In this document: positions 36,425-48,729 of the stretch, in pieces
Layout of the letters: the number at the start of each line of letters is the position of its first letter
How positions within the stretch are numbered: the stretch's first letter is position 1
Origin: Epiperipatus broadwayi
Lineage: Eukaryota; Onychophora; Udeonychophora; Euonychophora; Peripatidae
Length of the DNA stretch: 64,000 bases
Assembly (NCBI GenBank): GCA_028023455.1
Contig: JAQFVV010000152.1
Location: 250,001 to 314,000 of the forward strand
Reading direction: 5' to 3'
The notes under the pieces: model-generated
What the model was told of the DNA's origin: nothing
Databases searched by the model: none
What the model saw: only the letters and a program-made list of their open reading frames with translations
Position numbers and translations under genes: made by a program

Positions 36425-38678
36425 ATAAGAATGATTAACTCTATTTTAACTTTGAGGTTGAACTTAAGAACACATAAAACATATAATAATTGCAATATAG
36501 CACTGTTTTATATAAGTTTAAGTTAATTACATTTATACCATCTAAACCTAAGGTAAATCACATTTAATCTCATTCAATATCACTAATAATAATATTAAAT
36601 AAAATACTATCTGCACATGGTATAGTAATATGTGAGAAACTTTATTACATTACTATTAATAATAATATTAACTAATTAAGAAAAGAAAAATTATGAGCAA
36701 ATGCATTAAATAACCTTCCAATGGTTGTGACGATTTAAAATTTATCCCAAAGAAATATTGTTACTTGAAAAATATTTCAAAGTTTTTGAAGATTTACAAA
36801 CATTTTTAAAATAACAGTATGACTGATGATATAAAGTGCAAATAATTTCATTTTGTAATATGATCCATAAAGATTAATAAATTTCACTAAACATATTTGT
36901 TAATCCATTATAATCTATATTTAAAACAATTTGTTTTTAAGATTGCTTATAACTTTGACGTTTATTATACTTAAAACTTGCCTTGATAATCTATAATTTA
37001 TGAGTCACATTTTAATATTTTTCTAATCCATTATGCATTAAATGGTAATCAAATCTATACTGCATTTATTTAAGCACTGACACAAATTCATAGTTTGTTA
37101 TATGCAGCAATTTAATTCATTTCAATAGATGTTGTAATTATATCCAAAGGATTAGCATTCCTTACTTCTTTAATTTGAGATATATAATTAATCTATTCAT
37201 TTATAGATCTTTAATCCATGATGCCAGAAATTCTGATTATATCTCTGATAAAGCAAATAGTTTATCATTCTTAACAAAATGATTTCATTTACTTTTTGAA
37301 TCAAAGTTCGTTTGTGGAAGCATATTGGTGTTGAAAAGTTATTATTTAAAAATTTTCTTATGTAATTAAAGATGAGACAATTCACGGCATTGAGACAAAC
37401 ATGCATATTTCTTGTAGTGAAAAAAATAATTATTTTTCAATATTTTAAAAATAAACATCAGCAGTTTATTTGAATAAATATAAATTTCCCAATATATCAG
37501 CTATTTACCATTACTTTCAATTGCAGAAATACAACGATTTATTGTTAAAGCAGAAACAGCATTCCATAAGTTAATTTGTCCATTTTCCACTAACAGTTGG
37601 CTATAATAAATGAGATTTCTTTAAATAAAAAATTAATGCAAGAATTAATAATGGTTTCTAGTTTATTTGCTGTTATACATCTTTCTCCTAGAACAGTAAG
37701 AAATGATTTGCCTAGCAAAGGCAAATGCCCAGACTAGTTAATCTAGCCAATCATCATGTAGATTGCAAACAAAATGGCTATTTAAAAATTTGAACCTGTT
37801 TGAATGCAATAAAAATTTCTGAAGACTTTAGCTTTTATACCTGGATTACAGAATATTCTCCATCATGATTTGAGGTTTCTTGGTTTGTCTGTGAAATATT
37901 GGAAGAAGTCATCACTGGTTACCACCAGACAACATGATAGACACTAAAGATTTTTGAATCAGTATGATAAAAACTTTATGAATGACAACATTTAAAAATG
38001 AAGAAAAAGAAAACAATAATTTCATTTCTTTCCAATTATTTCCAGGTTTTGAAATAATATAACAAACGTTTACTTAGAATAAATAAATCATAAAACTAAA
38101 TTCTCAGATATTTATTTCAATTAATTTTAAATTGGCCTGTTAATAAATAATATATTGTTCAATAAATATTCTAGTAACTAAATCAATCTTTGCTAAATAA
38201 AATCTAAACATGTAAGCTTCCACACATGCACATGAAATATAAATGTAAGAGCTGTTTTTTTTCTGCACATAAATAAAAATGTAATCTAAATATAATTGCT
38301 TTACTTTACAATATTTTAGTATTGTAATGTTTGATTTATAATTCTATTCTATATTTCTGCAGGAAATTTGTTTTATGTGTGTGATCAGTTCTTTCAGTTT
38401 ATATCACTTGATTAATATCTTTGTTCCTTAACCAGAATAAGTACAAAATATATGCTTACATATTTTATACGAGCTTGAAATGCCATTCAAAAAATGTTTA
38501 TAAAATTATATATTTCTCTTTAATATTAGTATGAGACTACTAAACATGATATTGATTATATAAAATGCTATACAATCAAAGATAGTGATGAATATAATTG
38601 CTTAATTATAAAAATTAAGGCCAATACAATTTTTAGCTTTTTAAATATAATACCCAATTTACAGTGATATAGCAAGGT

Positions 38679-38718
<40 letters not shown>

Positions 38719-38770
38719 GTTTTCATGGTTGTATGATGTAGATAAATGATTTTTTGGTTAAAACCATGTG
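36425..38770. other. AT-rich stretch without recognisable genes
   Basis: No protein-like ORF and no repeat structure seen, apart from the (AT)n tract at its right end. Confidence 0.5.
38682..38715 (+). repeat. (AT)n microsatellite
   Basis: About 17 AT units. Confidence 0.95.
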
Positions 38771-38899
38771 TTATATATATATGTAATTATATAATTAAAT
38801 ATTTATAAATACAGTAATCAGATATATTTTAAAAATTTTATCCACTTAGTAGCACTTTAAACTATCATTGTAGTCTTTGTCAACTAACACTTTGAAAGG

Positions 38900-39580
38900 C
38901 TAACCTTTCCACAATTCCATGATCTGAATGTTTGCTACCTGTCTGTTAATTAAGTCATGTTTGTATTTATATATTGGCATAGCTTCTTTTATTTTTATTT
39001 TGTCATTATTTTTTTCAGTTTGCAATATTTTAACATTGTTGTATTTGAAGTTAAAACTAAAAAATACATGAATTATTATAGTCATAAAAAATGGATGCTG
39101 AAACATTATTATCTACTTTGCAATTTTGATTTGATTTCTGAACTCTTTTTAACAACAGCAAGTGCTCTTTAGTTATTTTCTCCAATGTATATCATGATTC
39201 ACTTATATATACACTACCACATCTACATATCCATTTATAAATGATACAATTTTTATTTATAAATGAGGTTTTATCTTTAGAATTATTTATTAATTTGTTT
39301 AATGTAAGAGGGAAGTAAAATGCAATATCACATATACCTTTATAAATCTTCCTTACAAAACTTACTTGATCATTCGAAATAGATGGTATTGATATCCATA
39401 TTTTTTTATTAGCAGGAAGATCAATATTATTATTAAAATTTTTATTCTTATATCTCATATAAAAATCTTTAATAACATTATTTATATGATTATAATTGTA
39501 ACCAACATTTAACAATTCATTCAAATATATTTCACTATTTTTACCTTTATCCAATAAATATTTGCAAAGACTATTATTTC
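38900..39580 (-). pseudogene. Penelope-like C-terminus with GIY-YIG-type endonuclease start
   Basis: Segments in order: NSLCKYLLDKGKNSEIYLNE, FYMRYKNKNF, KKIWISIPSISNDQVSFVRK, then IYKWICRCGSVYISES, where the catalytic-fold start (VYIGE in active relatives) is altered to VYISE. After a frameshift come NYNNVKILQTEKNN, IKIKEAMPIYKYK and NRQVANIQIMELW. The part left of the RT is absent. Inactive. Confidence 0.8.
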
Positions 39581-39605
39581 TAAATAAGAAAGACTTCAAA
39601 CCTTC

Positions 39606-40310
39606 AAATAATAGTCTTTGCAAATATTTATTGGATAAAGGCAAAAATATTGAAATATATTCGAACAAATTGTTAAATGTTGGTTACAATTATAATCATG
39701 TACATATAGTGTTATTAAAGATTTCAATATGAGATATAAAAATAAAAACTTTAATAATAATATTGATCTTTCTGCTAATAAAAAAATATGGATATCAATA
39801 CCATACATTTCAAATGATCAAATAAATTTTATAAGGAAGATTTATAAAGGTATATGTTATATTGCATTTTACACACTTACTACATTAAACAAATTAATAA
39901 ATAATTCTAAGGATAAAACCTCATTTATAAATAAAAATTGTATCATTTATAAATGGATATGTAGGTGTGGTAGTGAATATATAGGTGAATCGAGATGTAT
40001 GTTGAAAAAAAAAACTAAAGAGCATTTGCTGTTGTTAAAAATTGTCTAGAAATCGAATCAAAATTGCAAAATAGATAATAATGTTTCAGCATCCATTTTT
40101 CACGACCATAATAATTCATGTATTTATGGTTTTAACTTCAATTATAACAACATTAAAATATTGCAAATTGAAAAAAATAACAAAAAAAAAATAAAAGAAG
40201 CTATGCTAATATACAAATACAAACATGATTTAATTAACAGACATGCAGCAAGCATTAAGATAACAGAATTGTGGGAAGTTAGCCGTTCAAAGTGTTATTT
40301 GACAAAAACT
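39606..40310 (+). pseudogene. Mirror copy of the Penelope-like C-terminus
   Basis: Same blocks on the opposite strand: KKIWISIPYISNDQINFIRK, IYKWICRCGSEYIGESRCML (GIY-YIG-like YIGE kept), KEHLL, then after stops FNYNNIKILQIEKNN and AASIKITELWE. This copy keeps the Gly of YIGES that the minus copy lost. Confidence 0.8.
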
Positions 40311-40427
40311 ATTAAGTGAATAAAAATTTTAAAATATATCTGATTATTATATTTATAAATATTCAATTATATAATTACATATATTACTTTGAAGAAATAC
40401 AGACATTGAATTATAATATTATTACAT

Positions 40428-40428
40428 G

Positions 40429-40460
<32 letters not shown>

Positions 40461-40462
40461 AT
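40428..40462 (+). repeat. (CA)n followed by (TA)n
   Basis: A mixed dinucleotide tract. Confidence 0.9.
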
Positions 40463-40529
40463 GAAAGAGCACTAATGATATGTAATATTATACAGAGAGA
40501 TAATTTCTAATTTCTAAGCAATAGTTACA

Positions 40530-41268
40530 TTAAACTTTTACTGATCTATTCATTTATAAGTGAAGTGGTTTGACGTCACTCTAAATTGGTCACTTCATAC
40601 TATGATTACAATGTTAGACTTATTGAAAACATTAAAAAAATGTTCTGTAAGATGCTGCCCTCTCTTGAATTATTTTACAAGTAAAAAAATCAATAAAAAT
40701 GACTATATGTAAAACAAAGAAAAAGTAACCCCGCCTCTTAAATCTCATTGGCTAATAAATTTTGACAACAAAGAAAATGGCTGGCAAAAAGTAAAGAGTT
40801 ATGATATGTTTTTATTTTATTTTGAAAATGATAAACGAATGTTTCAGATCATTTTAACAGTATTTTTTGACAAATTATAAATTATTTGGATAAAATATGC
40901 TAAAATAAAATAAAATAGTTAAGATTTTTAACAAAAATTATTTGCTTTTTTCTACAACTAAACTTGGAAAAGAAAATCATGTCATTAGCAAAATGTTTTG
41001 ATTAGTAAGTAAGATTTTGTTTTACATTTTCTGCTCGCAAAAATTTATATATTTAAATAATAACAATTTATTTTTGAAAAAACTTTCATTCATTTTCATA
41101 ACCTGAATAATTATATATATAGTTTTTACAAACGAAACTAAAGTGAATATAATAGTAAAAGATGAATATATCTTGACAATTGATTTGTTAAGTTTGTGAA
41201 TTGGCCAATTAAAAGTTTTGCTTTTTACCTCATTTGTCCAATAATATAATTAGCAATTAAAAGGTTAA
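40530..41268. mobile_element. TTAA-bounded miniature element, copy 2
   Basis: TTAA at 40530-40533 and 41265-41268. Left end TTAAACTTTTA, inverted right end TTAACCTTTTAATTGC. Co-linear with 30174-30927: GTTCTGTAAGATG, TTATTTTACAAGTAAAAAA, CATTGGCTAA-type, AACTTTCATTC, TGGCCAATTAAAAG. Lengths differ by only 15 bp. No ORF. Confidence 0.75.
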
Positions 41269-41269
41269 T

Positions 41270-42690
41270 GAAATGCCCTTAAGTACCAAAGTTAGTATTA
41301 TTGTTAATTTATATTAGCATCCACTACATGGTATTGATCTTTCTGGATAACATTTTATATATTTGAGTGTAAACATAATTTTCAGTTGAGATTTATAATA
41401 TTTACATCTTTCTTTCATGCAAATCTATAAATATTATAATGAAATGAAAATAAATATGATTTATTATATTGTTGTTGTTTATTCTGGAATAAATAAATTT
41501 AAAAAAGTTATATAACAACAAATATTGTATTTTTAATACATTTTTTTGAGCAACATTTGGTTGTTTTTCTCAGTACAATATTTACATTATTGAAAATAAT
41601 TTACAATTTATCATACATAGTAATAATTTTTAGTCTTTTATCTCTATGTATATTGATTTTAAAATGTTCTCAACAGTAGAATATAAAATAGCTTCTATGT
41701 ATTACAAAATACTGTAGTTGTTATTATACAATCTTATTCAGTTTTATTTTAAAATATATAATAAATAAAATGATCTGCTGTTTTATATAATAAAATAATC
41801 CAATATAATTTTAGAAAAAAACATTCAACAGAGTTTTATTTAATCTTACAGCACTGTGTAATTGAATATATTTTTAGAGCTTTGTTCCATATTGAAAAAA
41901 TATTGAAGTTGATTTTGGTATGCAAGAATCGTCATGGATGATGATGATAATATATATAATAAAAATTAATTTGTTGTAATATTTTTGATCATTTGGTTAT
42001 TTATAATTGTTTCCTTTCAAGAACAGATTTAAATTTGTCTAATGATATTTTAGCAATAGACATTGTTAAATAGAGATCTTAGTGTTTGCTTTTTTATTTA
42101 CAACACCATGATCTTTAATTTTTTAGAATTTTGTTGACAATTTGTCAATGCTTATGCCTTACTAAATTTAAAGTCTATATCAAGAATTATATAATTCTCA
42201 CAGAATAAAAAATAATGGTTTATTGTTCAGACCCTGAATTGTAAATCAATTCCATTTCTGACATTTAAACTTCTTAGGAACTCCTAACCAATAAACCATT
42301 TTTTTATTTATTTACTAATAATTCTGTAAATATTTTTGTAAAGATAATTATTGTAAATAGATGCTTACTAAAAATTAGACATGCAAATTAAATTTGTAGA
42401 AGGCATCTATAAATACAAAACAATAGTCTAAAACCATTTGAGGAGTTGTGTAGGGATAATCAGAATTGATGACTAATTAACTACCTTGTATTTTAGAATC
42501 CATTACTTTTATAAATAAAATAAAAGATGAATATGCAAATAAATAAACAAATGGATAAATATTTAAATAGCTAAATAAATCAATGATATATTATAAAATA
42601 TCTTTATACAACAGTAACCATATATATAATAATAATCATTACAAAGAAATCAAGTCATATGTGACGACTTAATTTAACAGGCTTGTATTA
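41270..42690. other. AT-rich stretch without recognisable genes
   Basis: Nothing supported. Confidence 0.5.
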
Positions 42691-42696
42691 CAAATG

Positions 42697-42858
42697 TTAT
42701 ATATAGAGCTCACAAATAAGCTCTTAACAAGCTTGGAAGAATATCCCAACCCCTGATATTTTTAATCTAATGCTTGAATATCTTAGAACCTCACAGGAAT
42801 GGGATTGGGGATATTCTGAAAAGCTTCTTAAGAGCTTATTTCCGAGCTCTATATATAA
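42697..42858. repeat. 160-bp hairpin element
   Basis: Ends TTATATATAGAGCTC and GAGCTCTATATATAA are inverted. The pairing continues through ATAAGCTCTTAA-AAGCTT and GAATATCCC-AACCCC against their inverses, with a loop of about 55 bp. MITE-like. Confidence 0.75.
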
Positions 42859-43019
42859 ATAATAATAATATACAAAAAATTCTTTTTGGTAAATATTAAT
42901 TTTTCAATGAGCTTTAAATATATGTAAAACATAATGGATTAAACCTCTTACCATTTTTGATTAAATAGCTAAATAAATTGATAGGTAAATAGATATATAA
43001 ATAGATTGATAGCCAGATA

Positions 43020-43100
43020 AGTAAGTTAATAAAAAATATATAGATAGAAAAATAGATAGATAGATAGATGAATAGATAGATAGATAGAATGATAGTGAGA
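43020..43100 (+). repeat. (GATA)n imperfect microsatellite
   Basis: GATA units with interruptions. This explains the Ile/Tyr-rich minus ORF over it. Confidence 0.9.
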
Positions 43101-43749
43101 GATAGATGGGTAAACTCGTAGTAGGGAGATGAATATGCAAGTAAGTAGATGAATAAATAGATAGGTATGTAGGTGGGCGGTCTTAATAAAGCTGTAAAAG
43201 AAAATTTATATTCATTTATCAAATTCAAATCTGTTTAAAGTGATTAAATTAAAATGAAAATAAAGTAACATAACTGTTCAAAGTATTGATAGGTCGTGGT
43301 ATTTCCATGATAAGTTTTAAATTATTTTTGCAAAAATTAAATTAAATGTAATAAAACTAATTAAAGATTAAAACCCAATTAAAGTATTTTATATTTATTG
43401 AAAAAATTATCATTTATTTAAAAAAATAAATAGAATGTAGATTTTATTATTAGATTTTACATTGTGATATATTAAAATCAAGACTGTAATTAAAGTAAAT
43501 TTTGAATAATTATTGTTATGCATCGTATATAAATTGAGTTCGTAAAAAATGATGTAAGATAATGTATAATTCAAAATTTTATTGAAAAGCATACAAATTA
43601 AACTTATGCTAATTTAAAAAAAAAAAAAAACCTTAAGAAAAATGTAGTGGATTAATTATTTGATGCAAAAATGATCTAATTTAGAAGTAAATAAACCACT
43701 TAGCGCAGGGAGTATATTTGTTTACAATTAAAAGTATTTTAGATGACCG

Positions 43750-44290
43750 ATAGCTAGATTCTTTAAACTACACTTTCCCCTTAAATAAAGAAAAGCTTAA
43801 ATTTTGCAGTTCATTCAAAAGGAATTTTCTTGAATGTTTACTGTAATGGTGTTATGTATATTGAAATTCAAATTAATTTAAACAATGATTATGAAATTAA
43901 ATAAGCAAACATTTTAAATTATAAATAAACAAACATGTTTAATTTTAAATATACTTTGAAAGACTATATAATAATCATTATTTACTCCCCAAACACAAAT
44001 ATAATAAATAGAATCAATGCATAATAATCTATGTAAAATATTTTAAATGTTCCTAGCCATATTTTGGCCGCCATACTACCATCTTTAAATAAAGAGAAGC
44101 TTGAATTTTGTTGCCGATTCAAAAGGAATTTTTCTTGAATGTATATTGAAATGATGTATGTACAATGAAATTCAAGCTAATTTAAACAAAGTGTTTAAAA
44201 TATTTTATTTAGATTTCAGCTCGCATTATGCATTGTTTCTATTTCTTATATTTGTTTTTGGGGAATAAAAATGATTAATTGTATAATCTT
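43750..44290. repeat. Nested direct and inverted repeats
   Basis: 43780-43895 and 44085-44190 are direct copies (AAATAAAGA-AAGCTT, TTCAAAAGGAATTTTCTTGA, AATTCAA-CTAATTTAAAC). 43955-44045 (ACTCCCCAAACACAAATATA, CAATGCATAAT) is the inverse of 44200-44285. A diverged part recurs at 44560-44780 (GATTTCAGCTAGTGTTATGC). Looks like two or more copies of one small element inserted into each other. Confidence 0.65.
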
Positions 44291-44329
44291 TCTAAAATGT
44301 GAATTTTTTTTCCTACATTACAGACTTTA

Positions 44330-44516
44330 TTATACCTGCACTTCTATATGTAATATATAGGGGTGAACTCAGACTTTTGCTCGATCCTCAACCATCCATG
44401 TTATCTCATACCGCTGATACACTTGATCACAAACACATGTCGAAAAGGTGAACAATCACCAATACAGTATTTCGTGCTAACCAGCACTCGTCTGTTGGTC
44501 TAGACTATCATATAAG
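44330..44516 (+). mobile_element. Single arm of the tRNA-tipped foldback family
   Basis: Matches the left arm of 6898-7338: ATATATAGGG, TATCTCATA-CGCTGATACACTTGA, CAATCACCAATACAGTATTT, GCTAACCAGCACTCGTCTGT, TTGGTCTAGACTATCA. The tip has GGGGTGAACTCAG, the inverse of a T-loop/B-box-like CTGAGTTCACCCC. The second arm is absent here. Inserted within the 43.75-44.78 kb repeat. Confidence 0.75.
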
Positions 44517-44784
44517 ATTATTATCTAAGTAAATTTTAAATTAAACATGTTTCTTTATTTGCAATTTAAGATCTTTGCTTAATTAATTTCACTCTCCTTG
44601 TTTAAATTAACATTATTGCATGCTACATTTAAAAGTAATTCTTTTTGAACAAGCTGCAAAATTCCAACTTTTTTCTACTTAAAGGCAAATGTGACTGAAA
44701 TAATATAGCTATAAAGCATTTAAAATACTTTATATATAGATTTCAGCTAGTGTTATGCATTGTTTTTACAATTAAATGTATATT

Positions 44785-45535
44785 AAAATATTCTACTTTA
44801 TAATAACGAACTTTTCTTTTGTGCAGTCTTTGAATTACATATTTGAAAATAACACGTCCATGGAGTTGACTAAACTTTTTTATTTTCTTCTATGAGAATC
44901 AATTTAAAAATCATTACTTTCTGAATCTGACACTTTCTTCACTGTGCCAAATCTGTATAAAACAAACAATCTGGCTAATCCATAGTAACTTTTACTTAAT
45001 TATTAATATTTGACTTTCAGGTATCAAATATTTTCGCAGTCACCACTTTAACACTATCCATCTTAAATGAAGCCATTAGTAATTATTAATCATCATTTAT
45101 TTGTTTTTAGATTATCATGTTTGTTTCTAGCCTAGATATATATTTTAAACTTTATTAAAAAATAATATATTTATTTTTATTAAACATAAAATATGGTACC
45201 ATTAATTCATTTCCACTTATCTTTTTATCCATGTGTAGTATAGATCTTTTTCAGATGTTTTATTTATGAGTTTCAACTAGATATGGTGGAAAAGAAATAA
45301 GACCAGATTATAAATAGATAAATTATTTATTAGTTTAATACATAGTTTTACCATCAAGAGCAGAGTTATCCTGGAACACAGAGAAATATATACGTTGCAC
45401 ATGGGTACTAACTTTCAAGATGTCCATTGTAGCTTTCAAGCTCCTTTATTATGCACTTGCTATTAGACAATGCCCATTTTTTAAAATTCAATATTTATTG
45501 ATGTATGTCTTTTTTAAAATAATTTTATATATGTT
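44785..45535. other. AT-rich stretch without recognisable genes
   Basis: Nothing supported. Confidence 0.45.
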
Positions 45536-45539
45536 AAGG

Positions 45540-45880
45540 TGCAAAATTTTTTAATATTTTGGGTATCACATATATTTTATACATGAATACAGATACAATA
45601 TGCATGGAATCTAACAACAAACAATATTTTTGAATACTTTTGTGTATTACATGAAACTTGTTAATTTATTTATTACCATACCATGATTTGAAGTTGAAGG
45701 GAACCTAAGTGCAAGTTTTTTTTTTCAATATTTGAAAAACCATGTATGTTTAGCACATGAATACAAATATTTTATGTGGAAATCTGACCAAGAAGTAATA
45801 TTTTTTATGTAATTTGAAACTTGTCATTTTACTTACTGTGATACCATGATCTGGGGGTGAGATAATGGATGAATTTGAAA
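45540..45880 (+). repeat. Two direct copies, period about 190 bp
   Basis: The same phrase order occurs twice: ATGAATACA-ATA, TGGAA-TCT, AATATTTTT, AC-TGAAACTTGT, then TACCATGAT-TG. Copy one is about 45540-45700 and copy two about 45730-45870. Strongly diverged from each other. Confidence 0.65.
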
Positions 45881-45912
45881 GAAAAAAAACAATTCACAAA
45901 CAAGCATAAGAT

Positions 45913-46155
45913 TTGTCTATAATGAAGTTCTCTCATAAATTAGTCAGTACATATTTTAGTTCAGTGATAGAAAGATGGATTCAGTATCTAAGGATTTATG
46001 AATTGGACAATGATAAATTTATAATTGAAAAAAAAAAAGGAAATATAAAGACACTTATTAAACAATTTAAAGAAAGATTAAATAATACAGAATCTAACTT
46101 GAAATTTATGAAAAGATCACCCCCCCCCCCATGGTTTCTACAGTTGCAGTGGTAA
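45913..46155 (+). other. Unassigned 80-codon ORF, repeated in decayed form at 47.2 kb
   Basis: MSIMKFSHKLVSTYFSSVIE then WIQYLRIYELDNDKFIIEKK and IKTLIKQFKERLNN. A decayed version lies at 47195-47345: FVERIALILNK, a broken NCKFITGNKK, and the DNA phrase AAAGACACTTATTA in both. Repetition of a coding-like helical segment suggests an unrecognised repeat or element gene. A poly-C run breaks the C-terminus into PPPP. Family unknown. Confidence 0.3.
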
Positions 46156-46289
46156 ACTTGAGACCTATGGGTTTATGGATCACACTTCAATTCCTTCCAA
46201 TCCTGTTTTTCAATAAATTGATTACTAGTTTTATTAATTAGTGGATGAAGATCTCAGATTAATCTAATTTGGGTCATATAAGTACCAAT

Positions 46290-46690
46290 ATTGGACACTT
46301 AATTGAAGAGCAATACAGAGATTTCAGACCACCCAAAGAGTATGGAGAGATGCATGTTAAGAGCAACAAGAAGAGATCAAAAATGCAATGTATGGGTAAG
46401 AGAACAAACAGGTGTTCCTGATCTCATTGAAAAAATTAAAAGACTGAAGCAGAGTTAGGCTGGACATATTGCTAAAAGAGATGATAATAGATGGACAATT
46501 GAAATTTTAAACTGGATTCCAAGGGATTGTAAAAGACCCAGAAAGAGACCACATGTGAGATGGATGGATGAAATAAGAAAGTGTGCAGGGGTGATGTGGA
46601 GAAGTGAAGCTAAAAATAGGAAAAGATGGATTGAACTTGGAGAGACCTTCATCCTGCAGTGGATTGATAATGGTTGATGATGATGATGGC
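46290..46690 (+). mobile_element. RTE LINE 3'-end fragment with TGATGA tail
   Basis: Codes for the end of the RTE protein: WVREQTGVPDLIEKIKRLKQ, AKRDDNRWTIEILNWIPRD, RPHVRWMDEIRKCAGVMWRS, ELGETFILQWIDNG, then a stop and GATGATGATGATGG. Extreme 5' truncation with a short simple-repeat 3' end is typical of RTE retroposition. It supplies the 3' end that the 21.9-kb copy lacks. Confidence 0.85.
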
Positions 46691-46699
46691 TAACTGTAA

Positions 46700-48085
46700 A
46701 AAACAAACACTTCATTTACAATGTGATACCCTATATACCATTGATGATGAAGATTTCATGATTCTATGAGTTCTGAGGTTATGATTTGTTTTTTCATCAT
46801 CAATATTTGAAAAAAATAAACTAAGAAATACTGTTTGGATATAAGTTACAAAGAAATATTTAAGTTTTAATAAATCACATAATAGTATAATAATATTGTG
46901 TTATGTGGTAATTAAAAATGTAATTGAAAAATGTATTATTGCAAATTATTTCTTAGAAATTACTATATTTTAATTTTCTCTACTATACACTAATTTATAA
47001 TGTGTATACATTAAATTAGGTTTTTAATAAACTCAATTACGTTTAATTGTGAAATATTTTTTTTAAATTTTAAATTACCTATATAAGAATATTTTATTGG
47101 CATTAAAATTTCCATTTAAAATAATCTACTATAAAAGAGATTTTGAAATGAAAAAGAGATTGCATAATATGCCAAAATTACAGTGATGACAGTCAAATTG
47201 AATTTGTCGAAAGAATAGCACTTATTTTAAATAAGATATGATGATGATTGTAAATTTATAACTGGAAATAAAAAGAAATTTTAAAGACACTTATTAGATA
47301 ACTCAAACAAAGATTAAAAGACAATGACAAAACAATTTGAAATTTATATAATTAATGATTTTTGTCTCATTGGATCATTCATCAATAATGAAGACATAAC
47401 TAATTAGAGAATTATTCCAGATTTACAATGAACAGATCGCTTTGAAAAGTCTAAAAATAATATTTGTAATATAATGACTGTCTTTAAAAACAAATATCGG
47501 AATTATTCAAACTGTATGAGTTGCTGTCATTCTTTATGAATGCTTGTGTCAGTGAAAAATGAAAGAAAGAGCATTAATGCATATATATTGTGATACTTAC
47601 CAAACTATTAACTAAGAGCACAGAATAAGTTTCTTGATCAGAACTGACGGCAGTAAGCATTTTAACTTTATGTATACGAAAAAACATAATTTATTCAAAA
47701 TTTATAATAATATTTTTTTATTTATGTACTTACTTTTATTCAACAAACACTATACATATATATATAAACAAAATAAATAATTCCACAACAAGCAAAACTA
47801 ATATGAAGAGTTATTTATAAGAGTCCATTATATTGTAAAAAAAATATAAAAGAAATATATATATATTAATCATTAAAAAAAACAGATAGAATAACTTACA
47901 ATGAGTAATACAAATAAATTATAAATATAGAAAATAAATATAAAAATTAATTCCACAGGTAGAAAAAGCAAAGAATATATACACATTAATCATATACAAT
48001 GATATGTGTTAAAATAACAGTAATAATAATAACTATAATAATAATAATTATTATTATTGCTGATGCTCTTAAATGGATAGATGGG
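46700..48085. other. AT-rich stretch with the 47.2-kb repeat relic
   Basis: Apart from the decayed segment at 47195-47345 related to the 45.9-kb ORF, and a (TAA/TTA) tract near 48.02-48.06 kb, nothing is supported. Confidence 0.45.
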
Positions 48086-48114
48086 AATAGAACCAAGGCT
48101 ATGTAGTATAGGCC

Positions 48115-48445
48115 TTTAATAGGATATATTTTCTGTGAGAGAGAATTATCAAGGCTACAAAGATACCTGTTAGTGAACTGACTAAAGATGAGAAAATATA
48201 AAATTGGGTATTCCATATTTCTGGATGACATACCTTGTGAATTATTTCCTGCTTATCATTAACATGATCAATACAGAATGATTCATGTGTTTTTGGAGGT
48301 CCAAAGTAATCTGGAATATATGATGAATTATTTTGTGACAAGTATAGGTGGCCTCTTCAATTTGCAGTGGCATTGGGATTCTCATCTTGGAAAAGTTGTC
48401 TGGTGCCCATTTAATATATCCCTGAGTCCAAGTATATTTATTGTT
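48115..48445 (-). pseudogene. Possible exon of a membrane protein (one predicted TM segment)
   Basis: Minus strand, two frames. Upstream frame: TQGYIKWAPDNFSKMRIPMP, LQIEEATYTCHKII. After a shift near 48.31 kb: PDYFGPPKTHESFC, DKQEIIHKVCHPEIWNTQ, then a hydrophobic run FYIFSSLVSSLTGIFVALII followed by LSHRKYI. Several Cys precede one transmembrane-like helix, as in the ectodomain-TM1 boundary of a receptor. No family identified; no splice sites confirmed. Composition is unlike the AT-driven ORFs around it. A tRNA-B-box-like CTTGGTTCTATTCCC lies just downstream. Confidence 0.35.
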
Positions 48446-48729
48446 GACTGAGGCAGATTTTTGCTTTTTAGATTGGAAGATATTTTTTAAATTGTTGACA
48501 TGTTTTTTTCTGTATGTTTATATAAGCTTGTATATCTGCTGATAAGTATGATGGGAAAATTTTGGCCATGACTAATCACTTGAGATTCTCATCAGCTACT
48601 GAAAGAAGATGAAAGGGAGAAGTAGATTGCCATGTGATATGGTGAATGTTAAAAAAAATTATCTTTATAAATGCATAATAATTTTGAATTAGGTCAATGG
48701 TTAAACCTTCCAATTTATATATATATCAT

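Larger units (their letters stand above)
38775..40390. mobile_element. 1.6-kb palindrome of two Penelope-like copies
   Basis: Two 3' portions of the same PLE lie tail-outward. The minus copy is about 38775-39580 and the plus copy about 39606-40390, joined by a spacer near 39580-39605. Arms pair from the centre (AAGACTATTATTT with AAATAATAGTCTT) to the outside (ATAAATATT..TAATTATATAATT). The PLE tail coding sequence is present in both. Substitutions and small indels separate them, so the structure is old. Head-to-head tails are typical of PLE integration. Confidence 0.85.

Noticed and set aside
42914-43228. 104-codon minus ORF rich in Ile, Tyr and Leu
   Set aside because: It follows the GATA repeat; no protein-like feature.
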